From positions 1-64,000 of the forward strand of contig JAJZBU010000002.1 in assembly GCA_021851865.1 (NCBI GenBank): a DNA stretch of 64,000 nucleotides. Direction: 5' to 3'. Positions 1-12,224 of this stretch are shown here, piece by piece. The notes beneath the pieces were generated by a model that was not told where the DNA came from, searched no databases, and saw only the letters and a list, made by a program, of their open reading frames with translations. A program made the position numbers and the translations under genes. This stretch comes from Pseudomonadota bacterium (GTDB lineage: Bacteria; Pseudomonadota; Gammaproteobacteria; Pseudomonadales; Moraxellaceae). Each line of letters starts with the position of its first letter. Within the stretch, counting starts at the first letter, position 1.

Positions 1-1
1 G

Positions 2-106
2 AAGCCGGTACTTTGGAGCCGCAGCTACTGCATTCTGACCTGCGGCGGTGCACCACTTGAAATCATCAAGCAATACATCCAGCAACAGGCCAGACTCGAA
101 AAGTAA
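2..106 (+). CDS. tnpA: IS200/IS605 transposase TnpA, C-terminal fragment (cut by window edge)
   Basis: The frame starting at base 2 encodes 34 residues before a TAA at 104-106. The peptide contains the segments LWSRSY, CGGAPLE and IKQYIQQQ, which match the C-terminal part of Y1 HUH transposases of the IS200/IS605 family. The tyrosine in KQYIQQQ sits where the family's catalytic tyrosine is, on the last helix, and performs single-strand DNA cleavage. The HUH motif lies upstream of the window, so whether the enzyme is intact cannot be judged. The gene runs left to right, toward the hairpin end of the element. Confidence 0.8.
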   Translation, partial: KPVLWSRSYCILTCGGAPLEIIKQYIQQQARLEK

Positions 107-134
107 CCGCCGCTACGCGCCGGGCGCTATCCCC

Positions 135-162
135 CTCCATCCAATCATAAAATTGGATGGAG
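135..162. repeat. 11-bp perfect hairpin at the IS right end
   Basis: CTCCATCCAAT (135-145) pairs with ATTGGATGGAG (152-162) around a 6-nt loop. There is no T-run on either strand, which argues against an intrinsic terminator. Its place 29 bp after the tnpA stop and about 15-20 bp inside the element boundary fits the subterminal hairpin that IS200/IS605 TnpA binds on single-stranded DNA. Confidence 0.7.
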
Positions 163-181
163 CCCCTCGCGTAAAAACGGG

Positions 182-233
182 TGGGCGAAGCGCTCGGGTT
201 TGGCGCTGGCCCCTAAGATGGCGACGGTCTGGC

Positions 234-237
<4 letters not shown>
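182..237 (-). pseudogene. CoA-binding-domain protein (YccU-like), 5' fragment interrupted by the IS
   Basis: An ATG at 237 opens a frame whose first 19 codons carry VAILGAS and KPERFAH, the typical N-terminus of small Rossmann-fold CoA-binding proteins of about 120-140 residues. After KPERFAH the family normally continues into a helix toward its HGH/IPVNP segment. Here the reading enters the IS end and stops at 145-147 after 30 codons. The start overlaps the stop of the upstream hybrid kinase (ATGA, 234-237), so it was the last gene of that operon. Upstream coupling plus a clean switch to IS sequence indicate insertional inactivation. The rest of the gene should lie beyond the other end of the IS, outside this window. 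Confidence 0.65.
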
Positions 238-2971
<2,734 letters not shown>

Positions 2972-2975
<4 letters not shown>

Positions 2976-4816
2976 GACTTGGAGTGTAGCATCTGCGCGT
3001 CATCGACCTGACGATAGTCAGGCAGATAACGCTCGAGCACATCGAGCAGACGATCGGGTGACAGGGGTTTGCCCAGCACTTCGTTCATGCCCGCCGCCAG
3101 GCAGTTGTGACGCTGCTCGCCCGGCGAATGCGCGGTGAAGGCGATGATGGGGGTGTCACGATAGCTGGCCATGGAGCGCAGAGCTCGCGTCGCCTCCCGA
3201 CCATCCATTTCCGGCATCTCGCAGTCCATGAGCACGAGGTCGAAGACGCGCGCCTGCGCCGCATTCAGCGCCTCCGCGCCGCTGCTGACCCCGTGTACGA
3301 GGCACCCCAGGCGTTCCAGGCTGCGTCGGCTGATCAGCAGGTTGACCGGATTGTCATCGACGATCAGGACGTGCCAGCCCTCATGCCGCCGCGCGGTGCG
3401 TTGCGCCGTACGTTGCTGGCGATGCAGTTCATGCAGATCGCTCAGGGTGATGAAGGCCGGCGGTGTTGCGCTATGTAGCCAAGCCAGGGTCGCCGCCAGG
3501 TGCTCGAGGCGCAACGGCCGGCGCAGCAAGGCGCGCGCCTGCAGGTGCTGCGCGGCGAGTTCCCGCTGCCATGACCAGCGGTCGCAGAGCAGGAGGCAGG
3601 GGGGGGTAGGATCATCGCGGCGTGGCAGGCGCTCGAAGTGATCGAGATCGCAGATCAGGACGTCGGCGGCGACGACGCCGCCGAGGCGTTGACCGCTGAC
3701 CACGGCATAGCCGGCGGCGCGCAGTTGTTCGCCGAGGGGGCCCGGTCGCTCTTCGATCAGGCCGAGACGGAGAGTGCCCTGTGCCGGTGTCGCCGGCGCC
3801 GGCCTCTCGGCCGTGAGCAGGGGCAGGGAGAGACCGAACACGGACCCGCGCTGTGGCATGCTGTGCACCCAGATGTCGCCGCCCATCAGGTGCGCCAGGG
3901 AGCGGCTGATGACCAGTCCGAGACCGCTACCACCGTACTGACGGTGGATGGCGGCATGCCCCTGGCTGAAACTGCGAAAAAGTCGTTCGATCTGCGCTTC
4001 GCTCATGCCGATGCCGGTGTCCTCGACGGTGATCGACAGGTGACAGACGGCAGCCTCGGTTCGTGTCGCGATGTCGAGATGGATCTGGCCATGTGCCGTG
4101 AACTTGAGGGCGTTGCCGAGCAGATTGAGCAGGATCTGACGTAGGCGTTGCGGGTCGCCGCGCAAGGCGAACTGCGTCTGTGGCGCAAAATGGACGCTGA
4201 GATCGAGACCTTTGTCGCGCGCCTTGGGGGTCAGGATATGGAGCAGGCCATCGATCAGTTCTTCGAGGTCGAAATCGCGCGTTTCGAGTTGCAGATGACC
4301 GAGATCGAGACGCGCGGCGTCGAGGATGTCATTGATCAAGGTGGTGAGTAGTTCCCCCGACTGAATCAGCGTACCGACATAGCCACGCTGTTCGGCGTCG
4401 AGCGTGGTGTCGCCGAGCAGTTGCGCCATGCCGAGCAGGGCGTTGAGCGGGGTGCGCAGTTCATGCGCGAGCATGGCGAAAGACTCCGCCTGATGCTGCA
4501 AGGCGGTTGCCGTCGCGTTGGCAGCAGTGTGAGTCGAAGTCGACGTCTGCAGTAGCAGCCAGCGTTGGCGCGAGGATGCGCGCAGAGACAGCGAACAAAA
4601 GTCAGCATGGTTGCGCACGCGCTGGCGTAGATACTGCCACGGCCTGCCGCGCAGGCTGTGCGCAAGACCGAGCCACCGCCGCAGTGTGGCGTCATCGGCG
4701 ACGATGCGGCCACGCGCATCCAGCGCGATGGACCACATCATCGTCTCGTCCGGTGGACCGCTACGCCGCTTGTGCGTCATGAGCTCCATCCCTGAGCCGG
4801 GTGACCGCGTTGTCAC
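2972..4816 (-). CDS. Soluble hybrid histidine kinase with pseudo-receiver and receiver domains
   Basis: This 614-residue protein has no membrane segment. Residues 25-100 form a short PAS-like region, followed by HisKA with its His in AHELRTPLNALLG (about 118) and a HATPase with NLLGNALKFT and GGSGLGLVIS. A receiver-like segment follows (about 350-450) that keeps an aspartate in LICDLDHF but has arginine in place of the conserved lysine. A complete receiver then follows (HVLIVDDNPVN, LMDCEMPEMDG, GKPLSP). It runs 10 bp after ilvD and overlaps the membrane kinase by ATGA, so the two are probably co-translated and may work in one relay. The assigned start is GTG at 4816, with GGAG four bases upstream; ATG at 4789 is an alternative. 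The sensed signal is unknown. Confidence 0.85.
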
Positions 4817-4825
4817 CCTGCTCCA

Positions 4826-6505
4826 TCAGTCGAACTTGTCCGTGACCCCCCCGAGAGAGGCGCTCGCCGCCGTCGCCGCATATTTGGCCAGGGCGCCGCG
4901 ACGGTAGCGCGGTGCCGGCCGTTGCCAGCGTGCCCGGCGCTGGTTCAGAACAGCGTCATCGACGAGCAGTTCGATGCGACGTGACTCGGCATCGATGTTG
5001 ATTTGATCGCCATTCTCGACGAGGGCGAGCAAGCCGCCTTCAAAGGCTTCCGGCGTGATATGGCCGACGACGAAGCCGTGCGATCCGCCGGAGAAGCGGC
5101 CATCGGTGATCAGCGCCACTTCCTTGCCCAGGCCCTTGCCCATGATCGCCGAGGTCGGGGACAGCATCTCACGCATGCCCGGACCGCCGCGTGGACCTTC
5201 GAAACGGATGACGACGACGTCACCTGCGCACACCTCGCCTTCGAGGATGCCGCTGAGGGCGAGTTCCTCGCTGTCGTAGACGCGCGCCGTGCCGTTGAAC
5301 TGCAAGCCTTCCTTGCCGGTGATCTTGGCGACGGCGCCTTCGCTGGCGAGGTTGCCGCGCAGGATGACGAGATGCGAGTCCTTTTTGACCGGCTGTGCAA
5401 AGGGCCGGATGATGTCCTGGTCGGCGGGATAGTCCGCGACATCGGCGAGATTCTCTGCCAGGGTGCGGCCGGTGACGGTCAGACAGTCACCGTGCAGCAT
5501 GCCGGCGTCGAGCATGCGCTTCATCAGCGGCTGTATACCGCCGATGGCGACCAGTTCGCTCATCATATAGCGCCCGGAAGGACGCAGATCGGCGAGTACC
5601 GGGGTGATGTCGCCGAGACGGACGAAGTCGTCGAGACTGATGTCGACGTCGACGGCGTGCGCCATGGCGATCAGATGCAGGACAGCGTTGGTCGAACCGG
5701 CCAGGGCGATGACGACACGGATGGCGTTTTCAAAGGCACGACGGGTCATGATATCGCGCGGCTTGATGTCGCGGCGCAGCAGTTCGAGCACGGCGGCGCC
5801 GGCGCGGTGGCAGTCGCTGCTCTTGGCGGCGGAGATGGCGTCTTGGGCGCTGCTGCCGGGCAGCGACATACCGAGAGCCTCGATCGCCGAGGCCATGGTG
5901 TTGGCGGTGTACATGCCGCCGCAGGAACCGGGGCCGGGGATGGCGACTTCCTCGATCTGCGCCACCTGGATGGCGTTGAGCTCGCCGCGTGCGTGCTGAC
6001 CGACGGCTTCGAAGACCGAGATGATGTCGGTATGACCTTCGCCGGGACGGATGGTGCCGCCGTAGACAAAGATTGCCGGTCGGTTCAGTCGCGCCATGCC
6101 GATGATGCAGCCGGGCATATTCTTGTCGCAGCCGCCGATGGCGACGAGGCCATCGAAGCCCTCGCAACCGGCCACCGCCTCGATCGAATCGGCGATGATC
6201 TCGCGCGAGACGAGAGAATATTTCATGCCCTCGGTGCCATTGGCGATGCCATCTGAAACGGTGATAGTGTTGAAGATGACGGCCTTGCCACCGGCCTCGT
6301 TGGCGCCTTGTTCAGCCTCGCGCGCCAGACGGTCGATGTGCATGTTGCAGGGGGTCAGCATGGCCCAGGTGGAGGCGATGCCGATCTGCGGCTTTTTGAA
6401 GTCATCGCCTTTGAAGCCGACGGCGCGCAGCATGGCGCGCCCGGGGGCGGCCTCGATGCCATCGACGACCTGGGAAGAGTATTTGCGAAGATCCTCATTG
6501 CTCAT
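4826..6505 (-). CDS. ilvD: Dihydroxy-acid dehydratase
   Basis: IlvD converts 2,3-dihydroxy-isovalerate or 2,3-dihydroxy-3-methylvalerate to the 2-oxo acid, the penultimate step of valine and isoleucine synthesis, using an Fe-S cluster and Mg2+. At 559 residues the protein has the usual length. It contains [10 protein letters not shown] and [14 protein letters not shown] (cluster cysteines) and the C-terminal TDGRFSGG and GHITPEA segments. The ATG at 6505 overlaps the stop of the START-domain gene (ATGA), so translation is probably coupled to it. Ten bases separate it from the downstream soluble kinase. No leader peptide or attenuator is visible, and no ilvBN or ilvC is nearby. Confidence 0.97.
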   Translation of the reverse strand: MSNEDLRKYSSQVVDGIEAAPGRAMLRAVGFKGDDFKKPQIGIASTWAMLTPCNMHIDRLAREAEQGANEAGGKAVIFNTITVSDGIANGTEGMKYSLVSREIIADSIEAVAGCEGFDGLVAIGGCDKNMPGCIIGMARLNRPAIFVYGGTIRPGEGHTDIISVFEAVGQHARGELNAIQVAQIEEVAIPGPGSCGGMYTANTMASAIEALGMSLPGSSAQDAISAAKSSDCHRAGAAVLELLRRDIKPRDIMTRRAFENAIRVVIALAGSTNAVLHLIAMAHAVDVDISLDDFVRLGDITPVLADLRPSGRYMMSELVAIGGIQPLMKRMLDAGMLHGDCLTVTGRTLAENLADVADYPADQDIIRPFAQPVKKDSHLVILRGNLASEGAVAKITGKEGLQFNGTARVYDSEELALSGILEGEVCAGDVVVIRFEGPRGGPGMREMLSPTSAIMGKGLGKEVALITDGRFSGGSHGFVVGHITPEAFEGGLLALVENGDQINIDAESRRIELLVDDAVLNQRRARWQRPAPRYRRGALAKYAATAASASLGGVTDKFD

Positions 6506-7290
6506 GGTTCATTTGCCTTCGTATCCGACGGGGGGGAGTTGGCGTCGTCGATCAGATCCTTCCAGAGATCCAGTACATCGCTGGGGAGTTTGGCGTCGAC
6601 GTATTCGGGGCGGTTGACGTGGTGCATGAGACCGCGCACCGAGTAATAAGGGGCATCGAGCTGGACCATGTTGTCGATCCAGCGCGGGATCCATCCACCC
6701 GGGTCGGCGTAGCCGAGCAGTTGGATATGGATGACGCCATTCGGCCGCGCAGTGAAGGTCCACTCCAGCTCTTCATGGATCATGCGCACCAAGTGCGGTT
6801 GCTCCGGCAGGACGTAGGGCTCTTCCCAGGTTTTGATCACCACGGCGTGATGCGCCGGGTCACGATAGGCCTTGCCATGGATGATGGTGTCGCGGTCGCT
6901 GACGCCGTAGGGGGCGCGGTGGATGATGTAGATCAGGTATTCGGTGTCCGAGATGCGTTTCAGAACGCGTGTCTCGCCGCAGCGGTAGATCCAGTCACAA
7001 AAATGATCGAAGTCGGTGAAGATGGCGCCGAGGGCGGGGGGCGTCGCGTTGACGTCGGCTTCGATGCGAAAGGATTTGAGGCGTTTGCCCGGGTCTTGGC
7101 GTAGATAGGTGTAGAGGTCGTGAGAGTGTCGCGCGGGTTTCCAGCCGCCCGCCAGAATGCTTGCTTCATCGCTCGGTGGTTCGGCGGAGCTGCTCAGGCA
7201 GGCGAAAACGAGCAGCAAGGTCAAGACGCTACGCGCCAGGAGGTGGCGGGAAGTTCTGGTGGCGACGTCATTCCTTTGTATCATCGACAT
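6502..7290 (-). CDS. Exported START-domain lipid-binding-like protein
   Basis: This 262-residue protein begins with a basic segment and a hydrophobic stretch ending SSSAEP, a plausible Sec signal peptide. The rest resembles START/SRPBCC proteins, with an N-terminal DPGKRLKSFRIEADV strand, the segment AIFTDFDHFCDWIYRC, DRDTIIHGKAY, LEWTFTARPNG, GYADPGGWIPRWIDN, and a long C-terminal helix with GLMHHV. Such domains bind a hydrophobic ligand in a deep cavity; no catalytic residues can be assigned. It lies between argA (45 bp upstream) and ilvD (ATGA overlap). The contribution to amino-acid synthesis is not obvious and the linkage may be purely positional. The ligand is unknown. Confidence 0.75.
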   Translation of the reverse strand: MSMIQRNDVATRTSRHLLARSVLTLLLVFACLSSSAEPPSDEASILAGGWKPARHSHDLYTYLRQDPGKRLKSFRIEADVNATPPALGAIFTDFDHFCDWIYRCGETRVLKRISDTEYLIYIIHRAPYGVSDRDTIIHGKAYRDPAHHAVVIKTWEEPYVLPEQPHLVRMIHEELEWTFTARPNGVIHIQLLGYADPGGWIPRWIDNMVQLDAPYYSVRGLMHHVNRPEYVDAKLPSDVLDLWKDLIDDANSPPSDTKANEP

Positions 7291-7335
7291 GTTTTCAAAG
7301 CTCTGGGTTGTTGTTCTTGGTCATGGATTGCGGAG

Positions 7336-8649
7336 TTAGAGTTTTTTGCTGAAGACCAGCGAGTTGCGCTGCAGATTGTAAAGCGCCTGCCGCGATGACG
7401 GTAGGTCATCGACGGAAGCTGGGGTGAAACCGTGCTCGATGAACCAGTGCGCGGTGCGCGTCGTCAGCACGAAGAGGCAACGCAAACCCTTGATGACGGC
7501 GCGGCGTTCGAGAAAATCGAGCAGTTCCGAGCCGCGGGCGGATTTGCGGTACAGGGGATGGATGGCGACGCAGGCGATCTCGCCGCAGGCGGGCAGGCCA
7601 TCGTCGATCGGCAGAGGGTAGAGCGCGCCACAACCGACGATCATGCCGTCACGCTCGATGACGGCGAAATGCTGGATCTCGTTTTCCAGTTTCTCGCGCG
7701 AACGCCGCACCAGGATGCCATCATCCTCGAGTGGGCGCAGCAGCTCCAACAGCCCACCGATATCCTCGATCTCGGCGCTGCGTATCTCCTCGTAGGGGTC
7801 CTGGGTGATCAGGGTGCCGGCGCCGTCGCGGGTGAAGAGCTCCTGCAACAGGGCGCCATCACGCCGGTAGCTGACGATGTGTATGCGCCTGACACCGCCG
7901 CGGCAAGCGGCGCGAGCCGCGTTGAGATAGCGCAGCAGTTCGTTGTCGAGGGGGCGGTCGCGCAGATAGCGATCGACTTCGTTGGGGATCATCTCGCGCA
8001 ACAGGTGCGAGTCTTCCTCGATGCCGTCGTACTCCGACAGGCAGATGAGCTTGTCCGCCTGCAGGGCCTCAGCGGCGCTGACGGCGACGTCTTCGGCGAG
8101 CAGGTTGAAGACCTCGCCGGTGGGCGAGTAGCCCATGGGACCGAGGATGACGATGTGGCGATTCACCAGCTGCTTTTGGATGGCTTCGGTATCGATCGAG
8201 CGTACTTCGCCGGTGAGGGCGTGATCGACGCCATCGCGCACGCCGTAGGGGCGCGCCGTGACGAAGTTGCCGGAGACGGCGTCGATGCGCGCGCCATACA
8301 TGGGCGAGTTGGCGAGCCCCATCGACAGCAGTCCTTCGATCTCGATGCGCACCGAACCGACGGCGTCGAGAACACAGCGCAAGGACTCGCGGGTGGTGAT
8401 GCGCAGGCTGGCATGAAAGGGGGTGTGCAGGCCATTTTCGATGAGGTTCTCATCGATCTGTGGCCGGGCACCATGCACCAGGACGAGATGGATGCCGAGC
8501 GAGTGCAAAAGAGCGATGTCATGGACGATGTTGTGAAAGCTCTCATGCATCACCGCCTCGCCACCAAAAAGAAGGACGAAGGTCTTGCCGCGGTGGGCAT
8601 TGATGTAGGGAGCAGAGTTGCGGAACCAGTGCACATACTGCTGGCTCAT
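7336..8649 (-). CDS. argA: N-acetylglutamate synthase
   Basis: ArgA transfers acetyl from acetyl-CoA to glutamate, the first committed step of arginine synthesis, and is normally inhibited by arginine. The N-terminal half is an amino-acid-kinase fold (HRGKTFVLLFGGEAV, LHSLGIHLVLVHGARPQID, GPMGYSPTGEVFNL). The C-terminal 150 residues are a GNAT domain with CGALYPL, GEIACVAIHPLYRKSARGSELLDFLE and WFIEHGF. I place the start at ATG 8649, where the protein (437 residues) aligns in length with the E. coli enzyme. An in-frame GTG at 8685 would add 12 residues. The neighbouring argE encodes a later step of the same pathway. Confidence 0.95.
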   Translation of the reverse strand: MSQQYVHWFRNSAPYINAHRGKTFVLLFGGEAVMHESFHNIVHDIALLHSLGIHLVLVHGARPQIDENLIENGLHTPFHASLRITTRESLRCVLDAVGSVRIEIEGLLSMGLANSPMYGARIDAVSGNFVTARPYGVRDGVDHALTGEVRSIDTEAIQKQLVNRHIVILGPMGYSPTGEVFNLLAEDVAVSAAEALQADKLICLSEYDGIEEDSHLLREMIPNEVDRYLRDRPLDNELLRYLNAARAACRGGVRRIHIVSYRRDGALLQELFTRDGAGTLITQDPYEEIRSAEIEDIGGLLELLRPLEDDGILVRRSREKLENEIQHFAVIERDGMIVGCGALYPLPIDDGLPACGEIACVAIHPLYRKSARGSELLDFLERRAVIKGLRCLFVLTTRTAHWFIEHGFTPASVDDLPSSRQALYNLQRNSLVFSKKL

Positions 8650-8772
8650 GCTCTCGGGAATGGGGAGATCATCAGACACGGACACGCTCGCTCAAGGATC
8701 GGTCGGGCCATTCTATGCCCAGAAGCGCGGGTGCGAAAGAGTCAGACGGGCAAGAGATGGCGCCGGCGCTCT

Positions 8773-9921
8773 TCAGGCTAGGCAAAAGCGTTCGATCAGA
8801 GACTGCAAAATGTGCTGCATCGGCGCCAAGCTGGCGCAGGCCAGATATTCGTCGGGCTGGTGCGCCACGGCGATATCGCCCGGGCCGAGCACGATGGTGT
8901 CGAGCGCGAGAGCGCTGAGATAGGGCGCTTCCGTGGCGAAGGCGACGGCGTGACCGGCATGGCCGGTGATTTCCTGGCAGGCGTGCAGTATCGCCGCCGC
9001 ATCGCGACAGTGAAAGGCCGGTGTACCAGCGGACAGGGCGCGCAAGCTCATCGCGACGTGATGGTGACGACAGGTGCTGAGCAGTCGCGCCTGCAGGTCG
9101 TGCAACAAGGCGGTGATCGGCATGTCGGGCAAGGGGCGCAGATCGAACTGCAAGCGGCACTGCGCGCAGATGCGATTGGGGTTGTCGCCGCCGTGGATGG
9201 CGCCGAGATTGAGGGTTGGAACCGGCACCTGAAAGATGTCCTGGCGATAGCGTGCCTGCAGCTCGCGACGAAACTCGAGCAAGGTCGCCAGACAAGCGTG
9301 CATCGCTTCGAGCGCACTGTGTCCGAGGCTGGGGTCGGATGAATGTCCGCTACGTCCTTGCAAGCACAATTCCTGCATGACGATGCCCTTGTGGCGGGTG
9401 ACCGGCCGCAGATTCGTCGGCTCACCGATGAGGGCCTGGCGCAGACCGTGCACGTCGTCCTGGACCAGGGCCTGCGCACCGCGCATGGAGCTCTCTTCGT
9501 CACAGGTGGCGAGGAGGACGAGCGGGGCACGCCAGCGTTGTCGCGGCAAGGTGGCGATGGCCTGCAGGGCGATGGCGAAAAAGCCCTTCATGTCGGCGGT
9601 GCCGAGTCCATAGAGGCGATCATCGCGGCGTGTCAGACAAAAAGGATCGGAGCTCCAGCCTTCGCGATCATAGGGAACGGTGTCGGTGTGGCCGGCGAGC
9701 AACAGGCCCTGCTCGCCGTCACCTAAGCGGGCGAGCAGGTTGAACTTGCCGGTGGCGACCTCGCGCAGCTGACAGCTGAAGCCGAGCGTCGTGCACCACT
9801 GCGCCAGGCATTCGACGACGGCGCGGTTGCTCATGTCGAGGGCGGGGTCGACGGAGCTGACCGAAGGCAGCGCGACCAACTCGCCGAGCATGCCTTCGAG
9901 GGAGGGCAGCTGCGAACTCAC
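8773..9921 (-). CDS. argE: Acetylornithine deacetylase
   Basis: ArgE hydrolyses N2-acetylornithine to ornithine and acetate, the linear route of arginine synthesis. The 382-residue M20 peptidase-family protein shows the metal-binding and catalytic landmarks LLAGHTDTVP, LYGLGTADMKGF, TCDEESSMRGAQ, IGEPTNL and HKGIVMQ, with the family's RSGHSSDP in the lid region. The start is a GTG at 9921 that overlaps the stop of the upstream EAL-protein gene as GTGA. Presence of both argA and argE implies the linear rather than the cyclic (ArgJ) pathway, although argJ elsewhere cannot be excluded. Confidence 0.95.
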   Translation of the reverse strand: MSSQLPSLEGMLGELVALPSVSSVDPALDMSNRAVVECLAQWCTTLGFSCQLREVATGKFNLLARLGDGEQGLLLAGHTDTVPYDREGWSSDPFCLTRRDDRLYGLGTADMKGFFAIALQAIATLPRQRWRAPLVLLATCDEESSMRGAQALVQDDVHGLRQALIGEPTNLRPVTRHKGIVMQELCLQGRSGHSSDPSLGHSALEAMHACLATLLEFRRELQARYRQDIFQVPVPTLNLGAIHGGDNPNRICAQCRLQFDLRPLPDMPITALLHDLQARLLSTCRHHHVAMSLRALSAGTPAFHCRDAAAILHACQEITGHAGHAVAFATEAPYLSALALDTIVLGPGDIAVAHQPDEYLACASLAPMQHILQSLIERFCLA

Positions 9922-12185
9922 GTCGCGGACGTCTGTTGGCGATAGTGTTGCAGCCAGAGGCGCAGTTCGGGGATGGGCATGGCGCGCGCATAGAGCCAGC
10001 CTTGCGCATCCGAGCAGCCGAGCTGGCGCAGCAGGCTGGCCTGTTCTTCGGTCTCGACACCTTCGGCGACGGTTTCGACGCCGAGTCGCTTGCTCATGCC
10101 AATGATGGTCTCGGCAAACAAGGCGCCTTGACCCTGCGCGATCTCGCGCACGAACATCTGATCGACCTTGATCGTGTCGATGGGCAGGGCGCGCAGCTGT
10201 CCCATCGAGGAGTAGCCAGTGCCGAAATCGTCGATGGCGATGCGCACGCCGATCTCTTTCAGGGCGTGAAAGCTGCGTTGCACGACCTTCGGTTCATCCA
10301 TGGCGATGCTCTCGGTGATCTCGAGTTCGAGGCGATCCGGCTGCAGGCCCTGCAGCTTGAGAACATCGATGACCTCGGCGACGTCATGGACGAAGCTCTG
10401 CGTACGGAACTGCGGCATGCTGACGTTGACCGCGACGCGACCGCCGAACAGCCCCTCTTCATCGAGTTGGATCAAGGCGTCGGCGGAACGCTCCAGCACC
10501 CATTGGCCGATATCGATGATGAGGCCGGAGTCTTCGGCGAGCGGGATGAAGACATTGGGCGGATGGACAAAGCCGCCATGCTCATTGGGCCAGCGGATGA
10601 GCGCCTCCATGCCGCTGACCCGGCCGTCGAACAGGTTGATCTGCGGCTGAAACCAGACGTCGAGCTTTTCGGCGTCGAAAGCCTGACGCAGGTCGCGAAT
10701 GATCTCGAGGTGGCGCTGGGTGTGCTCCTCCATCTCCGGTAAAAAATATTCGAAGTGGGTGACCACGCTCTTTTTGGCGCGACTGAGGGCGATGTTGGCC
10801 GATTTCAGCAGGCTGATGCCGTCACCGCCGTCGCTGTTCAGCTGCCGCAGGCCGAGGGTCACCGACACCGGGATATTGTTGTCGCCGACTTGGCAGGGCG
10901 TATCGAAAATATGCAGCAGGCTGCCGGGATTGGCCTCGCTCTCGGGGCCGACGACGGCGAAGACATCGCCGCCGATGCGTGCGATATGGCTGTGCGCCAG
11001 GCGCGTACTCAGGCGCTCGCCGACGCTGCGCAGCAGTTCATCGCCCAGCTCATCGCCGAGAGCGTCGTTGACTTCGGCGAAGTTGTTGATGTCGAGCAGG
11101 GCGAGCACGTCATGACGCCCCTCGCTGTGCGGATGCTCATCGAGGTGGTTGATCAGATGCTGACGATTCCAGAGCGAAGTGAGATGGTCGTGGGTCGCGT
11201 TGAAATGCAGCTGCTCGAACAGATTGGCGGTGGCGAAGGCGGTGTTGAGATTGGCGGCGAACAGGTGGATCGCCTGGCGTTCGACAGGAGAGGGCGGAGG
11301 TTGGATCTCGAGGAGCACGATGGCGACGAGAAATTCACCATAAAGATACAGTGTGCAGTGCTCGCCCTCGAAAAGGTGCTGTGCCAGATTGAGGCAATGT
11401 GTCACGCGATCGGTGGTGGCGGCCGGCAGACAGGCCCACTCGGCGTCACAGTGAGCCGCCAGACTGCCTTGGCTGGCGAGGATGCGTAGATGACCGGGAT
11501 CGTCGCCGACCACCGGGGTATCATCGCCGGCGGGTACTTGCGCCGCGAACAGACCGCCGAGCGAGCGGCCGAGGATGCTCTCCAGCGACGCCAGTCCCTG
11601 CTGCGACAGGCTCTGCAGGGTATGTTGGCCATTGAGCTTGGCGGATTCGCGCGCGATCCGCTCCATCAGCTCGGTGTTGCGACGATTGGTTTCGATCTGT
11701 TCGTAGGAGCGCAGAGCCGCGGTCATCGCCGTCATTAAACGTGCGTGCGTCAGCTCCGTCTTGGAGTGATAGTCATTGATGTCGTATTCGGCGAAGACCT
11801 CGAGCTCCGGCGCGTATCCGGGTTGGCCGGTGCGCAGGATGATGCGCGTCTCGAGCATGAACAATTGCGCCCGGATATGGGTGATCAGACGTAGACCGGC
11901 GTCGGGGGTCTCCATGACCACGTCGAGCCAGACGACGGCGAAGTCGCGATCCTCGGCGAGCAGGCTCATGCTCTCCGCCATGGAGTAGCTATCGACGATC
12001 TCGATCGGACGCCCGAGCAGACGGGCATTCTGCAGGACCAGGCGGGTCACCTGGTGCACTTCAGGATCGTCGTCCACCACCAGGACTCGCCACGGCGGCA
12101 GGGCGCTTTCTGCATCGACGACATCGCTATCGTCAAAGAGGAGGAGCTCATCGTCAGACATGCGATTCGGACTCAGGTTTTGCAT
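9918..12185 (-). CDS. REC-DUF3369-GGDEF-EAL protein, probable c-di-GMP phosphodiesterase
   Basis: This protein of about 755 residues starts with a receiver (WRVLVVDDDPEVHQ, phospho-acceptor in VVWLDVVME), then a DUF3369-type middle region (about 170-325), a GGDEF domain and an EAL domain. The cyclase signature reads GGDVF instead of GGDEF/GGEEF, so cyclase activity is doubtful; the domain may be regulatory. The EAL domain looks catalytic: GMEALIRW, VNVSMPQ, LELEITES, IDDFGTGYSS, IKVDQMFV and AEGVET are all present. I assign the start to ATG 12185, since the frame opened by TTG 12197 has no ribosome-binding site; ATG 12161 is also possible. It is translationally coupled to argE. Confidence 0.9.
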   Translation of the reverse strand: MQNLSPNRMSDDELLLFDDSDVVDAESALPPWRVLVVDDDPEVHQVTRLVLQNARLLGRPIEIVDSYSMAESMSLLAEDRDFAVVWLDVVMETPDAGLRLITHIRAQLFMLETRIILRTGQPGYAPELEVFAEYDINDYHSKTELTHARLMTAMTAALRSYEQIETNRRNTELMERIARESAKLNGQHTLQSLSQQGLASLESILGRSLGGLFAAQVPAGDDTPVVGDDPGHLRILASQGSLAAHCDAEWACLPAATTDRVTHCLNLAQHLFEGEHCTLYLYGEFLVAIVLLEIQPPPSPVERQAIHLFAANLNTAFATANLFEQLHFNATHDHLTSLWNRQHLINHLDEHPHSEGRHDVLALLDINNFAEVNDALGDELGDELLRSVGERLSTRLAHSHIARIGGDVFAVVGPESEANPGSLLHIFDTPCQVGDNNIPVSVTLGLRQLNSDGGDGISLLKSANIALSRAKKSVVTHFEYFLPEMEEHTQRHLEIIRDLRQAFDAEKLDVWFQPQINLFDGRVSGMEALIRWPNEHGGFVHPPNVFIPLAEDSGLIIDIGQWVLERSADALIQLDEEGLFGGRVAVNVSMPQFRTQSFVHDVAEVIDVLKLQGLQPDRLELEITESIAMDEPKVVQRSFHALKEIGVRIAIDDFGTGYSSMGQLRALPIDTIKVDQMFVREIAQGQGALFAETIIGMSKRLGVETVAEGVETEEQASLLRQLGCSDAQGWLYARAMPIPELRLWLQHYRQQTSAT

Positions 12186-12224
12186 CAGTGTAGTCAATAA
12201 TTTTTGAAATATGAAATCCTGAGA

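Larger units (their letters stand above)
1..181 (+). mobile_element. IS200/IS605-family element, right end
   Basis: The left edge of the window holds the 3' end of a Y1-transposase gene (stop at 104-106), followed by about 75 bp of non-coding DNA with a perfect 11-bp hairpin at 135-162. That is the usual layout of an IS200/IS605 right end, where a subterminal hairpin is recognised by TnpA. The outer boundary is inferred at about 178-181, because the minus-strand reading from 237 downward follows a CoA-binding protein until about 182 and then turns into unrelated sequence. The left end of the element lies outside the window, so its length and any accessory gene (tnpB) are unknown. Confidence 0.75.

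Noticed and set aside
135-162. The hairpin as an intrinsic terminator of the kinase operon.
   Set aside because: No U-run follows on either strand, and its position inside the IS right end explains it better.
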